Of a DNA stretch of 64,000 bases, positions 44,755-56,740 are shown one piece after another (the first letter of the stretch is position 1; each line of letters opens with the position of its first letter). The translations under genes and the position numbers were made by a program. Source of the DNA: Paramarasmius palmivorus. Its lineage: Eukaryota; Basidiomycota; Agaricomycetes; Agaricales; Marasmiaceae. The stretch covers positions 186,001 through 250,000 of the forward strand of contig JAYKXP010000077.1 of the NCBI GenBank assembly GCA_037176845.1, in the 5' to 3' direction. A model generated the notes under the pieces. That model searched no databases. It was not told where the DNA came from and was given only the letters and a program-made list of their open reading frames with translations.

Positions 44755-44880
44755 ATCTCCAAGGCGTACCACTCGACTACCCGCACCAATCAGTGACGAC
44801 GAATACAACATAACTTTGATGGTACTCACTAGGAACCGTACCATGAGATTGTACTGGATAAAGCTTCAAACTGGCTCACT
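44755..44880 (-). pseudogene. 3' remnant of double-psi beta-barrel gene
   Basis: Nucleotide similarity to 41180-41290 (CCACTCGACTACYCGCACCAAT, ACGACGAATACAA), the last intron and exon of the secreted protein gene. Confidence 0.55.
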
Positions 44881-45099
44881 GGCTCCCGTCGGGTGACCAA
44901 CTTTTATAAGACTGCAAGTAGTGACAACAAGAAACTCAATAGATCGCTGGAGCAATTATGTACTCTTTTGAGGCTACCACTTGGAACCTCGTTGCAATAT
45001 CAGTCCTGCATGTTTCCAGATTCCAAGGATCATTGAAGAAGAGAACATAAGAGGAAGCACAGAGTGAGATCATGAACGTCGAAGGGAAGGAGCCAAAGC

Positions 45100-45205
45100 G
45101 GAAAACGCCGTAACCCTAACCCAGCCTTTACCTAACCCAAATTGGTGACGCTCGAGAATTTGCCTTTTGTCTTCAACGTCCATCATCTCGTTCTGCTCGC
45201 TTGGA
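45100..45205 (+). repeat. Intergenic CCCTAACCC repeat, copy 1
   Basis: About 100 bp: GAAAACGCCGTAACCCTAAC..., then GACGCTCGAGAATTTG and CTTCAACGTCCATCATC. Shared with four other sites in the array. Confidence 0.7.
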
Positions 45206-46469
45206 ATAGGAAGAGAAATACCAGACTTTAAGTCTCAAGTATGATGACAATGGTACGTGTGGTCAAATCTTCTCCGCAAATTGCAGGTTTTGACCATGCA
45301 TCTTGTTTTTCAGGACTGATACTGTGTTGATGAGTTACCAGTAATGGAGATGGTCGAGTTTTGGATGAGAGGATAAGACGTATGATAGGTGCGTTGAGAC
45401 TGTCGCATATTTCCTTTTAGTCAGCATCTAACACTCTAGGGTCCCTCATAGGTCTCCTCATCTCACCATACTACCCTTGCCTCTCCGACGCGTATTCCGC
45501 CTTCCTGTCATTTTCCACCAACTGCCACCTGTAATAACCACTCCTCCGCAAACCTTCCGCACTCCGAGTCCCCCATTTCGTCTCTGCATCTTTCATGAGC
45601 GATTCTGGGTCGCAACGGTCGGTATAACGGCTCTTTGTGTTTGATTCAGCCTGCAGCGCAGCTCCGTGTACACCTTCCTTCTCCAACCTTCCTTCTATCC
45701 TTCGGGGGTATTGGGCATAGAGTGTTGAGTGCGGTGGGTACACTTCGATGTTCGGAGTCCGCTTTTGCTAACTCTATCCATTCCCTCGTTTGCCGGTAGA
45801 ACTTGGCGCTATCAGTTGCTGGGCCAAAGGGGAATAGGTAGCGAACGTACGGGCATGATATTCTAGGAAGAAGGGAGGACCGGGAGGAAGGGGGCAGTGA
45901 GCCCTATGCCATCGTTGTCGTTCTTGCTGACATATGTTGATGCCAGTGCGTTTTCTCTTATGTTGGATCCATATCCCACGTGTCGGTTCGGAAAATGAGT
46001 GGTGGTTATGGGGAAAGGGATGTTTGGATGGCAAGTTGGATGTTGGGGGTGGAACTGGTAAGTCCCGATAAATCCCCATAACGCCCCTACCGACTCGTAC
46101 TCATATCTAGGGCCCCTGGAAGCGCCGCTATCCTTCTTCCATGCTTAATCTCGACACTTGTTGTGGTTTTATAAACCGATGACACGTAGGAGTAGTACCT
46201 GGTCAAACCAAGGCGTGTGTTAATCATCAGCAAGCACTTCTCCCTGCCCTTCCGCAATTCGTGCTAGGCGAGATGGATCACATCGTCACATGTTTACAAT
46301 GTTTACAAATTGATATTCGCCTCTGCCTATGTAGACTAAGGATAGTGAATACTAGTATCTACCACCTCGACGAACCTAACTATAAAATACCCAGAACTAC
46401 TACCCCAAGTCAAAAGCAGCAACCTGGAATACGCTGGGTGCCCATGAGGTAAGTCAGGTGTTTCTGATT
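45206..46469. other. CT-rich spacer, part of the array unit
   Basis: No gene recognised. The stretch from about 45465 (CCTTGCCTCTCCGACGCGT...) recurs at about 55085 and 59150. Confidence 0.45.
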
Positions 46470-46790
46470 CCAGAAGTATGTGCACGCACCCAGCTCTATC
46501 GAAATATGTTGATCCTGGACCATTGAAAGCGCCATTGGCACTGACGTTGGTTACACGAGGCAAGTCCGTAACGCCAGGGTCGTCCAACTTCCTTGCACTT
46601 AGATAAAACTCTTGTGGATCCTTTTCTTGTCTAACTCAAAGTATTATTCCGAATAGATATAAGGGGCTGAGGGTGTTCGATTGTGATTGCGTTTGTGGGA
46701 AGGAAGACCAAAAAAGTGACGTAAATATCCTAACGAGCAAGTTTGAGCGAGATATACTATGTAATAAATTAGGAAAAAAGTCACAGAAAA
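46470..46790 (-). pseudogene. Ectodomain remnant of PPxYDAA family
   Basis: Reads NAITIEHPQPL, then RNNTLS, then a TAG where the family has Trp, a one-base shift, and then DPQEFYLSARKLDDPGV and GPGSTYFDRAG. The stop and frameshift show that it is dead. Confidence 0.6.
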
Positions 46791-47429
46791 AGGGGACTCT
46801 GTAGGACGGGGCAGCTGACGATGATCAATGGGGAAGAAGACCATGTTAAATCGGTAGAACTGCTGCTTAGATATTGAAGGAATGCCTCCTTCACAACTTC
46901 GAAGTGATTTGTCGTAATCGCATAATCCCTTGATAGTAGCGATGACGCATCGGAATTCGTCTGATCGGCATCTTAAAAGCTGGTTATATTTTGACAATTT
47001 TGTGATCTAAAGTGTGCCAAAGTCGGACAAAAAAATAGTGATTCGTCAACGAGTGTCGGTAAAGAGGTGATGCTGCATTCCGATTGGAAACGGTTCTCGG
47101 GATGCATTGCATGATGGTAGCTTTCCAAACTTGATAGTCACCAATCACGGGAGATGGATTCCAACGAGAAGTAAGTTTGCATGGGCTGACCGGTGTATCA
47201 GTGACAAATAGAGTGTCTGGCTGATTTTTTAGTCGATGCTTAACCAGTACAGAGCACACCTGTTTCAGAATTCTAGTAACAATGACAACTCGATGACGCT
47301 ACCTGGATGTATCGTTAAGTATTAGAGACGCATTATACACGAATTGTTGATAATGGCCGACAATGATCGACGAAAGTGGATGATATGGTTGCATTCTACG
47401 TGAATTCCAGCCCAAGCCGAACAATATCA
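46791..47429. other. Spacer
   Basis: No gene seen. Confidence 0.35.
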
Positions 47430-47545
47430 ACATAACGGTATTTGAACGATGACTATCGGTCGCTGCTGAAGTTCTCTACCATACCGTCGGATTCTGCAGC
47501 AATGGCCATAAAGGCTCCGTTAGACAAGGCCAAGTGCCGAAGACT
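47430..47545 (-). pseudogene. Double-psi beta-barrel remnant
   Basis: Codes LSNGAFMAIAAESDGMVEN, matching LSHGAFTAIAQESEGIVP of the gene at 41159-41888. The rest is deleted: the sequence joins directly to what is the promoter side of that gene (TGCCGAAGACTTGCAGGTAACAG). Confidence 0.6.
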
Positions 47546-47944
47546 TGCAGGTAACAGTGAAAAGGGCAGGTTTATATATTCCTGGATCAGGCTGAAATGT
47601 GGAGCCATCAGGAATGCCATTCACGGCCGCACGATCCCATTACAAGGTGTACATCAAGGTATTGGACTAGAAGCGCAGGCTTCAGTTGACGGAATGAAGA
47701 TGCATTTATCAATGGACAATGATTAATCATCGTCCGAGATAAGAGTCACCCAAGTAAAAGAAATAAGCGTCAATCATTGCACAGAGGTAATGTGTACAAT
47801 GGGCCAGTGAAACATCTTGATCTGACTAGGGTCGCTCAAAATGGTGTTAGCCGTCATTAAGGCTGGGTTAGCTTGATTGGGATGGATTGTTGGTGATCGG
47901 TGCATATTTGATCAATTCCGTAATTATCTGCTACCATTCAAGAG
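47546..47944. other. Spacer, diverged duplicate of 41920-42640
   Basis: No gene; see the matching spacer upstream of copy 1. Confidence 0.5.
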
Positions 47945-49199
47945 TTACACCGCAGCATCATATCGAGGCGGTAAAAGGACAACACTTGCGCTCGAATTTT
48001 CTGGTACTGGTCTCCAGCCACTATCTTCGAGGTGCACAATACGTCTCTCTCTCTCTCTTTCTGTTTCCAGCGCGAGCTCTGGGCGACTAGGCGGGTCATT
48101 GTTCTCTGGAGGAGTACGGTTAAGTAAATCACGTTCATGTTTCTTCTCGCGATCAATATTCGGGGTGATGGTATGTGGGTAAGGGTCGATTGATAAGGCT
48201 GATGAGGCGACCTGTCCTTGTTTAGTGGAACGCTCGAGTCGTGCTTTATGCCTCTGTTGGAATTTCATGATCCCAATCGTCAGTAAGAGTGTGAGTGTGA
48301 CTATGCCGATAAGCATCCCTGCGATTTGACCGGGGTTGAGCGGTTTTGTAGTGTTGGATCCGGGGTTGGGTCTGGCGCTGTAGGTATGTGTCAGGTCGTA
48401 ATCACAAAATATAAGAAAGGGAATTGATGTTACGGTGCCCCAGTCTCTTCACTGTTCTCTTGCGTTGAAGTAGAGGAGGTGCTGGGCAAGGTAAAGGAAT
48501 TACTGGGCAAGGTAAAGGAAGTACTGGACAAGGTAAAGGAAGTAATAGGCAAGGTAGAGGAAGTACTGGGCCAGGTAGAGGAAGTACTGGGCCAGGTAGA
48601 GGAAGTACTGGGTAAGGTAGAGGAAGTATTGGGTAAGGTAGAGATAGTTCTGGGTTTCCCGATGTCAGCCTAAGGCAATGCCAGTGGAGAAGTGGTATAA
48701 ATGAGACATACGGATCGGACTCTCCAGTGGAATCTGTGTCTTCCAGGACTATTATCGTGGTTTTATTTCCAAGTATATTTTCGTTGAGATCAACAGCAAA
48801 AACTTGAACCAGCCTTGGGATGTATCAGAGTCCGATCATCACAACGTTCGCGAAAGAGAACATGAACTCACCCAATTCGCTTGATATATATGGTCCCTGT
48901 ACCACTCCGACGGCCGTTGGCACTTATTGGCAAGGACACTCCTGACCCGGATGCCCCACCAAAAATATCAATCGCCTCCTGTTGCCGTACGTAAAATGCC
49001 ATTGGGTCAGTTGAATTTCGTGTCCAGACAAAGGTATTGTTTTGGCCTGCGACTGGTGACTTGGGAAAGTTGATGGTGAGTCCTTCCGAGAGAGGGAGCA
49101 ATGAAAGATACGATGCAAACATCCTGAGTATTACAGGAAGTGAATCCGAGTGAAATATCCGGAAGAAGTTGAGACTTACCGGAGAGAGAGGGGACCCAT
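47945..49199 (-). CDS. Type I membrane protein of the PPxYDAA-tail family, copy 2
   Basis: ATG 49199 (MGPLSLR in a short exon), then MFASYLSLLPLSEG as signal peptide, ectodomain TINFPKSPVAGQNNTFVWTR, YVRQQEAIDIFGG. The Ser/Thr stalk is expanded to about nine 7-residue STLPSTS-like units (48471-48659). The helix region is GQIAGMLIGIVTLTLLLTIGI; the tail RRIVHLEDSGWRPVPE ends VVLLPPRYDAAV. Closest to copy 1 in all parts except stalk length. Splices checked: GCACC|GTAACA to CCTACAG before the helix exon. The N- and O-glycosylatable stalk suggests a cell-surface protein held away from the membrane. Confidence 0.7.
48471..48659 (-). repeat. 21 bp coding minisatellite
   Basis: About nine units of TAGAGGAAGTACTGGGCAAGG (plus-strand sense), coding Ser-Thr-Leu-Pro-Ser-Thr-Ser on the minus strand. 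Copy 1 has only three units at 43157-43219. Confidence 0.85.
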
Positions 49200-49424
49200 A
49201 CCAGGGGCAAGTAAAGACGAACAGTAGGAAACCCTCAATACATTGCTGAAACAATCTCTTAAGTATCAATGTCATCCCAGCGACGAAATCAATCGATCAA
49301 GATGGTCGAAGCACTTGTAGTTATCCGAAATGTCTTGACAACCGTTGAGCATGGGAGGAGTATATCCAGCCACGATGTTGATGATGTTGATAATCTCTTG
49401 TGGGCGTCGAGAGGAGAAACCGAA

Positions 49425-49525
49425 GATGGAAAACGCCGTAGCCCTAACCCAACCATTTCCGCAAATTGCTGACGCGCGAGAATTTTTTGACTCTTGTCCT
49501 CAACGTCCATCATGTCGCCTTGTTC
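49425..49525 (+). repeat. Intergenic CCCTAACCC repeat, copy 2
   Basis: GAAAACGCCGTAGCCCTAACCC, then GACGCGCGAGAATTTTTTGACTC and CCTCAACGTCCATCATGTCGC. 4.3 kb from copy 1. Confidence 0.75.
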
Positions 49526-50963
49526 ACTGGGAATATAGGGCTCCGAGATAACTTGGATGTCTGTGGAACATTGAGTGATAATCTGCAGCGTGGTACGTCC
49601 ATCGAGTTACATTGCCAATTCTGGATGTGCTGACCATGTATGTTGATTTTCGGGACAACCACGAAAGCAGACAGAGCCGCTGCTTGGGGAAAATTGTTGA
49701 AGTTGGGATGGCAAAATAAGACGTATGATGGGTGTGTCGACATTATTGCAAGTTTCCTTCAATTTTGTATCTAACAATCTTCAGGCCGAATATAGTCAAG
49801 GCCACCTTCATGCGCTCCCCAGCGCAAATACCTTATCGTGGCCTCCATATCAGTCTCAAGCATTCGCTCATCCTCCGGCGCGGAACCTACTTCGATCCTG
49901 AACAAAAAAACCTCAATGTTCCGATTTGGCACACGCTCGGCTTCATGCTCCTTCTATGAACCTAGGTTTTCGTCTCAATCCATCCTTTTTCATTACTTGG
50001 GGGAGAGGTGAGGACGTCAGTCTGGGGTCGGGGCTAGGATCCGAGAGAGAGAAGGGAGAGAAGGGAGAGGAGACCGGCTTTTGTGAGTATAGCAGATCTG
50101 TTCACTAGCTCGCTTCCTAACCTTCGTTCTCCGTAGACCTGTAACCGCTTCCTCTCCAGTTGTTACACCACCATATTTTAGTCGTCTTCAACTTCCGAAT
50201 ATGTGCGAGATAACGCCTAGATAAAGTCTGGCAGACCCAACCATGCAACGTTGAACATCGCCTTACTCAACTACTCACCTAGTTTCCATTCGTCAATCCA
50301 TGTGTTCCTCGCTGCTGTGACAGATAGCGGACTGTGATATACTCAAGACTTAGTACATACTGCACGCTATCATATGACTTCTACTATCCGTATATTTCAA
50401 CTTTTGCGAGCCCACTTTATGGTTGCTGACAGGAATCAGAGAATCAGACTCGTGATGGATCCAAAACGGACCTTATCAAGATTAAGAGCGCTCTGAAAGG
50501 GACAAAGCTGGGTTAGCACATAGTCGGTATCTCAAAGCTCTGTACTCATACTGACATCGGTGTGTTTTCGAGCCGAACATGGTCGAGCGTTATAACACAA
50601 TCTCGTCCATGTGAGTCGCCCCGTGGACTTTGGATGTAGCAAATAATATCAGTGGATTGACGGAGTACAAAGTGCTCTCATTGACGTCGGCGGAAATGCA
50701 TGGCGTTAATTCCAATTGCGTCGAGATCCTTATCCCAATCCGTGAACCTCATACACCAACTCCTTATCTTCGGAGGGTGCGGAACACATAAAGCAACCCG
50801 TCCACAATGTAAGATATCACGACTCCTGCAAGACAACCACTTTAAACATTCAAATCACAGTTAATCACCCAATACTCGAGACAGGCGGTGGTACCTGCAC
50901 AAGGATACATATCCTATTCGTGAAGTCCCGGAATTAAGATTTCTCGCTCTGAAAACCTGATGC
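49526..50963. other. Spacer with duplicated block
   Basis: 49800-50160 recurs at 57300-57660 (CCCCAGCGCAAATACC, GTGGCCTCC, TTCGCTCATCC, CTCAATGTTCCGA). No gene recognised. Confidence 0.5.
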
Positions 50964-52061
50964 TTACACCGCCGCATCATAGCTAGGCGGCATCAATATA
51001 ATACTCGGGTTCCCTGCATCTGACCGTGGAGGCAGCGGTCTCCAACCACTATCCTCGAGATGCACGACACGTCTTTCTCTCTCAGCTCCGTGTGTCGCGG
51101 GCATATCACGATCCAAAAGCTCTTGCTTCTTCCTGCTTGGAGCGTTAAGAGCCGAGGTTGTGTGTGGGTAGGGGACGATGAACTCGGATACTATGGGGTG
51201 TTCTGTCGCTCGGTTTTCACCTCTGCGCCTAAAAACGACGATGCTGATTACGGCCAATATGATTGAAAGGATGACGCTGATGAGTATTCCTATGAGTTGA
51301 ACATCGTTCAGGGAGGATTGGTTTGATTGGGCCTCGGAAGGATTGTCCGACGAGGGAGTAGGTGCTGGTGACTGTAAAGTCTCAGTGGTTCCATTGGTTC
51401 TATATTATATTAACAGGTGGCGGAACACAAGGGCAGAAAGAAACCTACGGTGTCAGAAATATTGTCACATTGGAGGTCCTGTTCCTAACTCTGCATGTAA
51501 GCTTTATTGAATAGTCAATAGGGCTGACTTACGGAAGAATAGCTTCTGCAGAAGTCAGATTCAGAGAGACTGTTACATTGGTGACAAAGAGGGCTGGTGC
51601 AACCTGTTACAATATGTCTGTTTAGCCTTATCAAGGGTCAATGTAATCATTATATGTGCCCACTTGGTATCCTGTGAATCAAAGGCTAGAACTCGGAATA
51701 AGCTTAGATACGGGTGAGATAAGTCATATGTTCATGATCCCTTGAGTAGATGTACACACCCAGCTCTTGCGAATGACATATTTTTTGAACCTGTCGTCTC
51801 ACCCTTGGTATCGAGGATAATTACTTTGTGGGTGTGTGTAGCACCATCAGGTTGGTCCAACTTTTGTTTTTTCAGATGGAAAAGTGACGGATCATGTGGT
51901 GTCAACGTCCAGATATAAGAAGTACTCCGATTAGCCACCAGGGGCTGAGGAAACTCGATTGTGATTGCGTTTGTGAGAGGGAAGACGAGGAGGAATGATG
52001 TCAATTTTCTATTGGACAAGACTGAGCGAAATATGCTCCAATCAATTAGGAGAGAACCCAC
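50964..52061 (-). CDS. Type I membrane protein of the PPxYDAA-tail family, copy 3
   Basis: ATG 52061 leads into a hydrophobic signal (LTSFLLVFPLTNA) and ectodomain ITIEFPQPLVANRSTSYIW, FHLKKQKLDQPDG, then the exon LFRVLAFDSQDTKW and APALFVTNVTVSLNLTSAE. The helix exon is near 51230-51300; the tail RRVVHLEDSGWRPLPP ends IILMPPSYDAAV at 50964. More diverged from copies 1 and 2 and closer to copy 6. The exon chain in the middle was followed only partly, so hidden lesions are possible. Confidence 0.55.
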
Positions 52062-53329
52062 AGAAAGAGAGCATCCGTTTAAATCTAAAGCTTAAAGGGC
52101 GGGCTCGGAGTAAAGAGGAGCAATGGGGAAGGAGAGGCTTCAACACATCGGTGAAACTGTCACTTAAGTATCGAAGGCATGCCTGCAATCAAATAAGAAA
52201 CCGTGGTCAATACCTTCGGCGCATCTAAATTTGTCCAGGCGGCCTTCCATACCCATGCATCTCGGTGCTAAATATTTCTCGATATGCACTGCATGACAGT
52301 AGTTTTCCAAACCTGATAGTAATCCATTTACGGGAGATGAGTTCGCAGTTGACAACTCGGAGTATCACCTCAATTCATAGTAAAGAACAGTCTCGCCGCC
52401 GAGGCGGAAGAAGCAGTAACCCTAATCTACCTGTTCTCTTACAGTAGCTTGACTTTTCAGGAATGGATAGTTCGGATACGGAGTTGACGGACCGAGCCCT
52501 GATCTGGTACTCATCAAAGCAGCGGTGATTTCCTGTGCTAGTATTATGACTGCGTAAAAGGTATGATGGTGTGTTGAGAATAACGCGTGTTTCCAAACTC
52601 GGACACGTTTCGGACATTTTGTTTGATTCATTCCTTTACATGTTTCGTTGTTAGGTTTTATATTTGATATGATTCCTACAGAAAACCATATATATATGTA
52701 CAGATTTTGTATCTAGTTACTTTAATCAATTTCGAACTTCTTTCTTCATCTCAGTAAACTTGAATCCGAATCATCGGTATTCAACATGGTGCGTTTAGGT
52801 ATTATCAAGTTTTTGAATTTGTGGGAGATGAACTTGCAGTCAGTGAGTATGACAGAGGGAAAGTAACCCTAGTGAGGGCGTATTTGTACAGTAAGAATAC
52901 CGCACCTGTTCTACTCCCCATCATGCACAGAAACGAAAAATCAATTGGACCATGATATCTCTGAAGGGACGGGGAAGTTACACGCAGAATGCCATAAATT
53001 TGTTCATAAGTACCAATCTATTCTTGTCTTCAAAAGTCTTCTATGCTATGTGATGTCAGCGAGTGATAGCTATCATTATGCATGGGTGTGAAGCCTGAGG
53101 TTGCCATGTATCGTTTTTCTTCGGGTTTTTGTATACACTCCAGAAACATGCTCTCCAGGCTGTTCATTCCACGCTCAAGATCACTATCGCAGCTCGCTTG
53201 TGCCGAGATAACCATCACGGTCAACGAACGACGCGATTAGTGCACATATTGGTTGATTTTCCAACCATTTCCAACCCGCCTCGTGATTTCATCACAGACT
53301 TTACTTTTAAGACAGGTTCGCGGGTGTTA
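52062..53329. other. Spacer
   Basis: Contains a weak partial match of the CCCTAACCC repeat (GCAGTAACCCTAATC near 52414). No gene seen. Confidence 0.4.
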
Positions 53330-53445
53330 CATCTTCATGATAGTGATTACAAACCGTCACTCCCACTCTTCAGGTGAGGCGAATTCGGATTTCGAGTGTG
53401 GTATTGATGCCGTCAGTTTACAATGCTGCGGTATGATCATATGTA
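53330..53445 (+). pseudogene. Inverted tail remnant of PPxYDAA family
   Basis: Plus-strand GSRVLHLHDSDYKPSLP, then a stop and a shifted TATTGATGCC...TACAATGCTGCGGTATGA that corresponds to LMPxxYDAAV. Opposite orientation to copies 1-3. Confidence 0.6.
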
Positions 53446-53479
53446 TTGTTCCGTTGCAGCACTGCAGAGAAAAATATAA

Positions 53480-53900
53480 CTGAAAGTTCTGATGTTACCA
53501 GCATTGGCAGTTGTGGTGGTAACAGACAACTAGTGGGCTTTTATGTCCGCAGTAACAGTAGAGAATGTACCTTGCCATTGTCAACGTTTTCTTTCGTAAC
53601 ATCTCATATCTGTAACTTAGCAAAAAAGGACCTTTAGAATGGATGAATGATTCGTCGTCTTCGTGCACCTACATACCGTAGAGTTTTCCATCGATTCATC
53701 GCGAAACGATGGAGAACGTACAATTCACCCCAAAAGACTTCATTCTGCCGGGTACAAATCTGCTGCGCTTTGGTTCGGGGATTACTGTCAAAGATGTACA
53801 GGCTCTTGAAGGAATCATGATCACGAGTACCTGGATTCGGATCAATTGTACGACGTAGGTCTTGAAAGCTTGAACGACTAGCTTATCCGATTGTCGAGCA
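53480..53900 (-). pseudogene. Double-psi beta-barrel gene remnant
   Basis: Reads STVIPEPKRSRFVPGRM (compare STVIPETRENKMHTRQ), with later scraps such as GACAATGGCAAGGTA matching the exon end of the gene at 41159-41888. Frame is lost. Confidence 0.5.
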
Positions 53901-53939
53901 TCATGAACGTCGAAGAGAAAGGCAACCAATTGAGCCAGA

Positions 53940-54035
53940 GCGGAAAAAGCCGTAACCCCAACCCAACCGTTAACACGACGTGCGAGAATTTGACACTCTT
54001 GTCCTCAACGTCCATCAGCTCGCTCTGTTGGCTCG
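53940..54035 (+). repeat. Intergenic CCCTAACCC repeat, copy 3
   Basis: GAAAAAGCCGTAACCCCAACCC, then GACGTGCGAGAATTTGACACTC and CCTCAACGTCCATCAGC. Confidence 0.7.
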
Positions 54036-54664
54036 GAATGTGAAGGGAAAAACTGGGCTGTGAATTTTTGGTGTGATATCAATGTACGTGTGTTGCATTG
54101 GGAGTAAGAAGGATCAGTGGGAAAGGAGAGGCTGAGATACAGCGGTGGAAGCTATTTCTTAAGTATCAAAGGCATGCCAGCGATGTAATTCAAAATCAAG
54201 ATAGTTGACGTACTTTCAGTGATCAACATCAGCATCTTCGTAACTGTAAAGATTGTATCCAACCACAATTTTGATATTTACTTGTTTAATTTTCAGTATA
54301 AAAGCTGGGTGTTTGCATACTTGTTCCTCGTACCGGTTGTAGGCTTTAATGAGGGATGAGTTCTCGGAGTATACAATCCTTCGCTCGCGAGCTATGTACC
54401 TTTACAACATTAGATGCTTGATTCGATTGATAAACCACCGTGATGAAAATTACCGAGCGAAGATGAGGTATAATTCAGTACCGCATTCTGATTCAGAATA
54501 TATCAATAGCAACCCTTTACAGGAGATTAACCTGCAGTCAACGACTTGGAGAATCACATCGTAAGTCTGAGTATACTGGGGAATGTAACCTCAGCGAGGG
54601 AGCCTTTACATGCCAAGATGGAATCAGTTATATCAGGAAAGAGATCGCCGCAGCTCAGCCGCCG
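54036..54664. other. Spacer
   Basis: No gene seen. Confidence 0.35.
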
Positions 54665-54765
54665 AAGTGGGAAAGGCCGTAACCCTAACCCAACCATTCT
54701 GAGACGCGCGGGAATTTGACTCTTTGTCCTCAACGTCCATCATGTTCCCCTTTTCGCTTGGATAT
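54665..54765 (+). repeat. Intergenic CCCTAACCC repeat, copy 4
   Basis: GAAAGGCCGTAACCCTAACCC, then GACGCGCGGGAATTTGACTC and CCTCAACGTCCATCATGTTCC. Confidence 0.75.
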
Positions 54766-56527
54766 GGACTGTGATCCTTGGATTGCTCATAGAAATGGTG
54801 CGTGGATCTACGTCTCTCGCAAGTTTTTGATGTTTTCTGACCGTGCATCTTGTTTTCCAGACATCATTGAGTTTGGGCTAGGATTATGTGCTTGAACCCT
54901 TACGACTGCTTTTCGTTCGGTAGTGGGATTAGAGAGGCTTGGGCATCTACTTCAGGGCTGGGTCTGAGATCTGAGAGATAGAAGAGTAGCGTTTGTGAGT
55001 AAAACGATCTATGAGTTCGCTTCTTCCTAACTCCCGTTCTCCGTAGGCCTGCATATCCGCCTTCTCTTCCCATGTCAACACACTATCCTCGCCTCTCCGA
55101 CGCGTCTCTGTTTCTATACGCCTCCTCATCATCTCTCACTAACTGGGGCCTGGAAGAACTACTCCTTTACGACGCTTCCACGCTACGAGACGCTGGGGCG
55201 TGTATTGGCCTCCTCTTCGTCTTTGCAACGAGCAATAATGGATCAAGATTAGGAATGGGCTCGAGCGGGGATGGTACACAAAGGTTGGCATAACGTTTTT
55301 TTTTCTTGCTTTCACCTCGCTTACGGTACTCCTCGTGCAGGTTCTGCGTTTTCCCTTCCGTGCCGCTGTTCCATCTCGTGAAAAGCAGACGCCACCTTTG
55401 CTACTCATCGCCGCTTCGCCTCACAATACCTCATCCCCATATCCATTCACCCCATGAGCTTCTTTCTTCTCTCCAGCCGCCGTTCCCCCTGTTCCCTTCA
55501 GTGAAAGATGCCCTGACACCCGTCGTATCTTCGGAGCTAGGACCGCCTTCGTTAATTTAGGGTACTGGGGTTTACGGGGCCGTTTTTGCTATCATATTAA
55601 AGGTAGTCGGGCAAACATGTGTCAGCCTTGAGGCTGAGTCTGGAAACGAATGGGTTCCATTTTGGTGCGACGGTTAAGGTAGCCTGAGTGTTCGGGCAAA
55701 TAGCTCGAACGGGCTGATGCATGCTTTCGTGCTTTCCTTTTTACAATTCTCCCGTGCATCATCTCTGCTGCTTTCATCAGGTCTTCGGTCATCCTTCACC
55801 GACCGTGATATCAAAGAACGTGTGGAGAAATCTGATCATTCACGGCTGCTTCTACGTCGGCGTAGACAGCTGGGTGCTGCGGAACCTTGTACAATTTCTC
55901 CTGGCAAATAGCTATTCGCTGTTCGTGGTATCTTCTCCCGTTTCGCCTGTGGCGTAGAACATTCACGAATAACTATTACTACCTTTAGCGGCTTCGCTAC
56001 ACCAGCTCCCAAGGACGCAGATACATGATTCAACAGATGGAATGCTTCCTCTTGGAGGCGCCGCCGCCAGATATTGATACCCTTGGTGATAAGACAACGT
56101 TTTAGGTGTTGGGCAGACTCTTTCCTCACCTCAATGCGTGGGTACCCTGCCGCTTTGGCATCTTCGGGAAACGAGGCCCTTCGTTCATGTCCACGTTAAA
56201 TTAATCTCATATTCCTCTCTCGTTATCATGTCCTTCTCCAGCAATAGGTGGAACGCCTCAGCGCTTCAAGGTGTTTTATTTCTGACCCTTCCATGTATTA
56301 TCTAGGTTTCATGTCCCTATGATCTCGCCTTTGTTCATCTTACGGCCGATGATGTCGATGTACCTTTGTAATCATTTCGAAACTCGAATTCACACATTGC
56401 ATGCAGGATCCGTGGACGTTCGATGGGCTACTGGGCCTAGTTCATGTCCAAGCGATGAGACAGTGATTAGATGCTTTCACGGAGACTCGAACACTTTGAT
56501 TTGGTCAGGCTCGGATCCCAAGACACG
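54766..56527. other. CT-rich duplicated block, no gene recognised
   Basis: 55060-56520 matches 59130-61160 in order, for example TTTGTTCATCTTACG(G/A)(C/T)CGATGATGTCGATGTACCTT near 56330 and 60870. Open frames do not agree between the two copies, so I call no gene. Confidence 0.45.
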
Positions 56528-56740
56528 CTAGCCGTACAAGGAGGAATCCAGTTTTCTCTTTCGTAAATCGAATCCTTGTGGTTCCGACTCCAACCTTGTC
56601 CAGGTAAAAAAAAAATAATTCCGAACTGCCATCACCGGTTCAAGAAACTCGATGGTGACTGCACTCGTGAGAATAAACGAGGAGAGTAGAGACATTAGGC
56701 CTCTATTGTGCAAAGTTGAGTGTGATATACTCTAATGAAT
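56528..56740 (-). pseudogene. Ectodomain remnant of PPxYDAA family
   Basis: LSSFILTSAVTIEFLEPVMAVRN, FTWTRLESEPQGFDLRKRKLD then a stop. Signal peptide and FTWTR motif are kept, the rest is lost. Confidence 0.6.

Noticed and set aside
55072..55560. Ser/Leu/Pro-rich frames in the CT-rich block
   Set aside because: Not conserved in the duplicate at 59130-61160 and composed as expected for pyrimidine-rich DNA.
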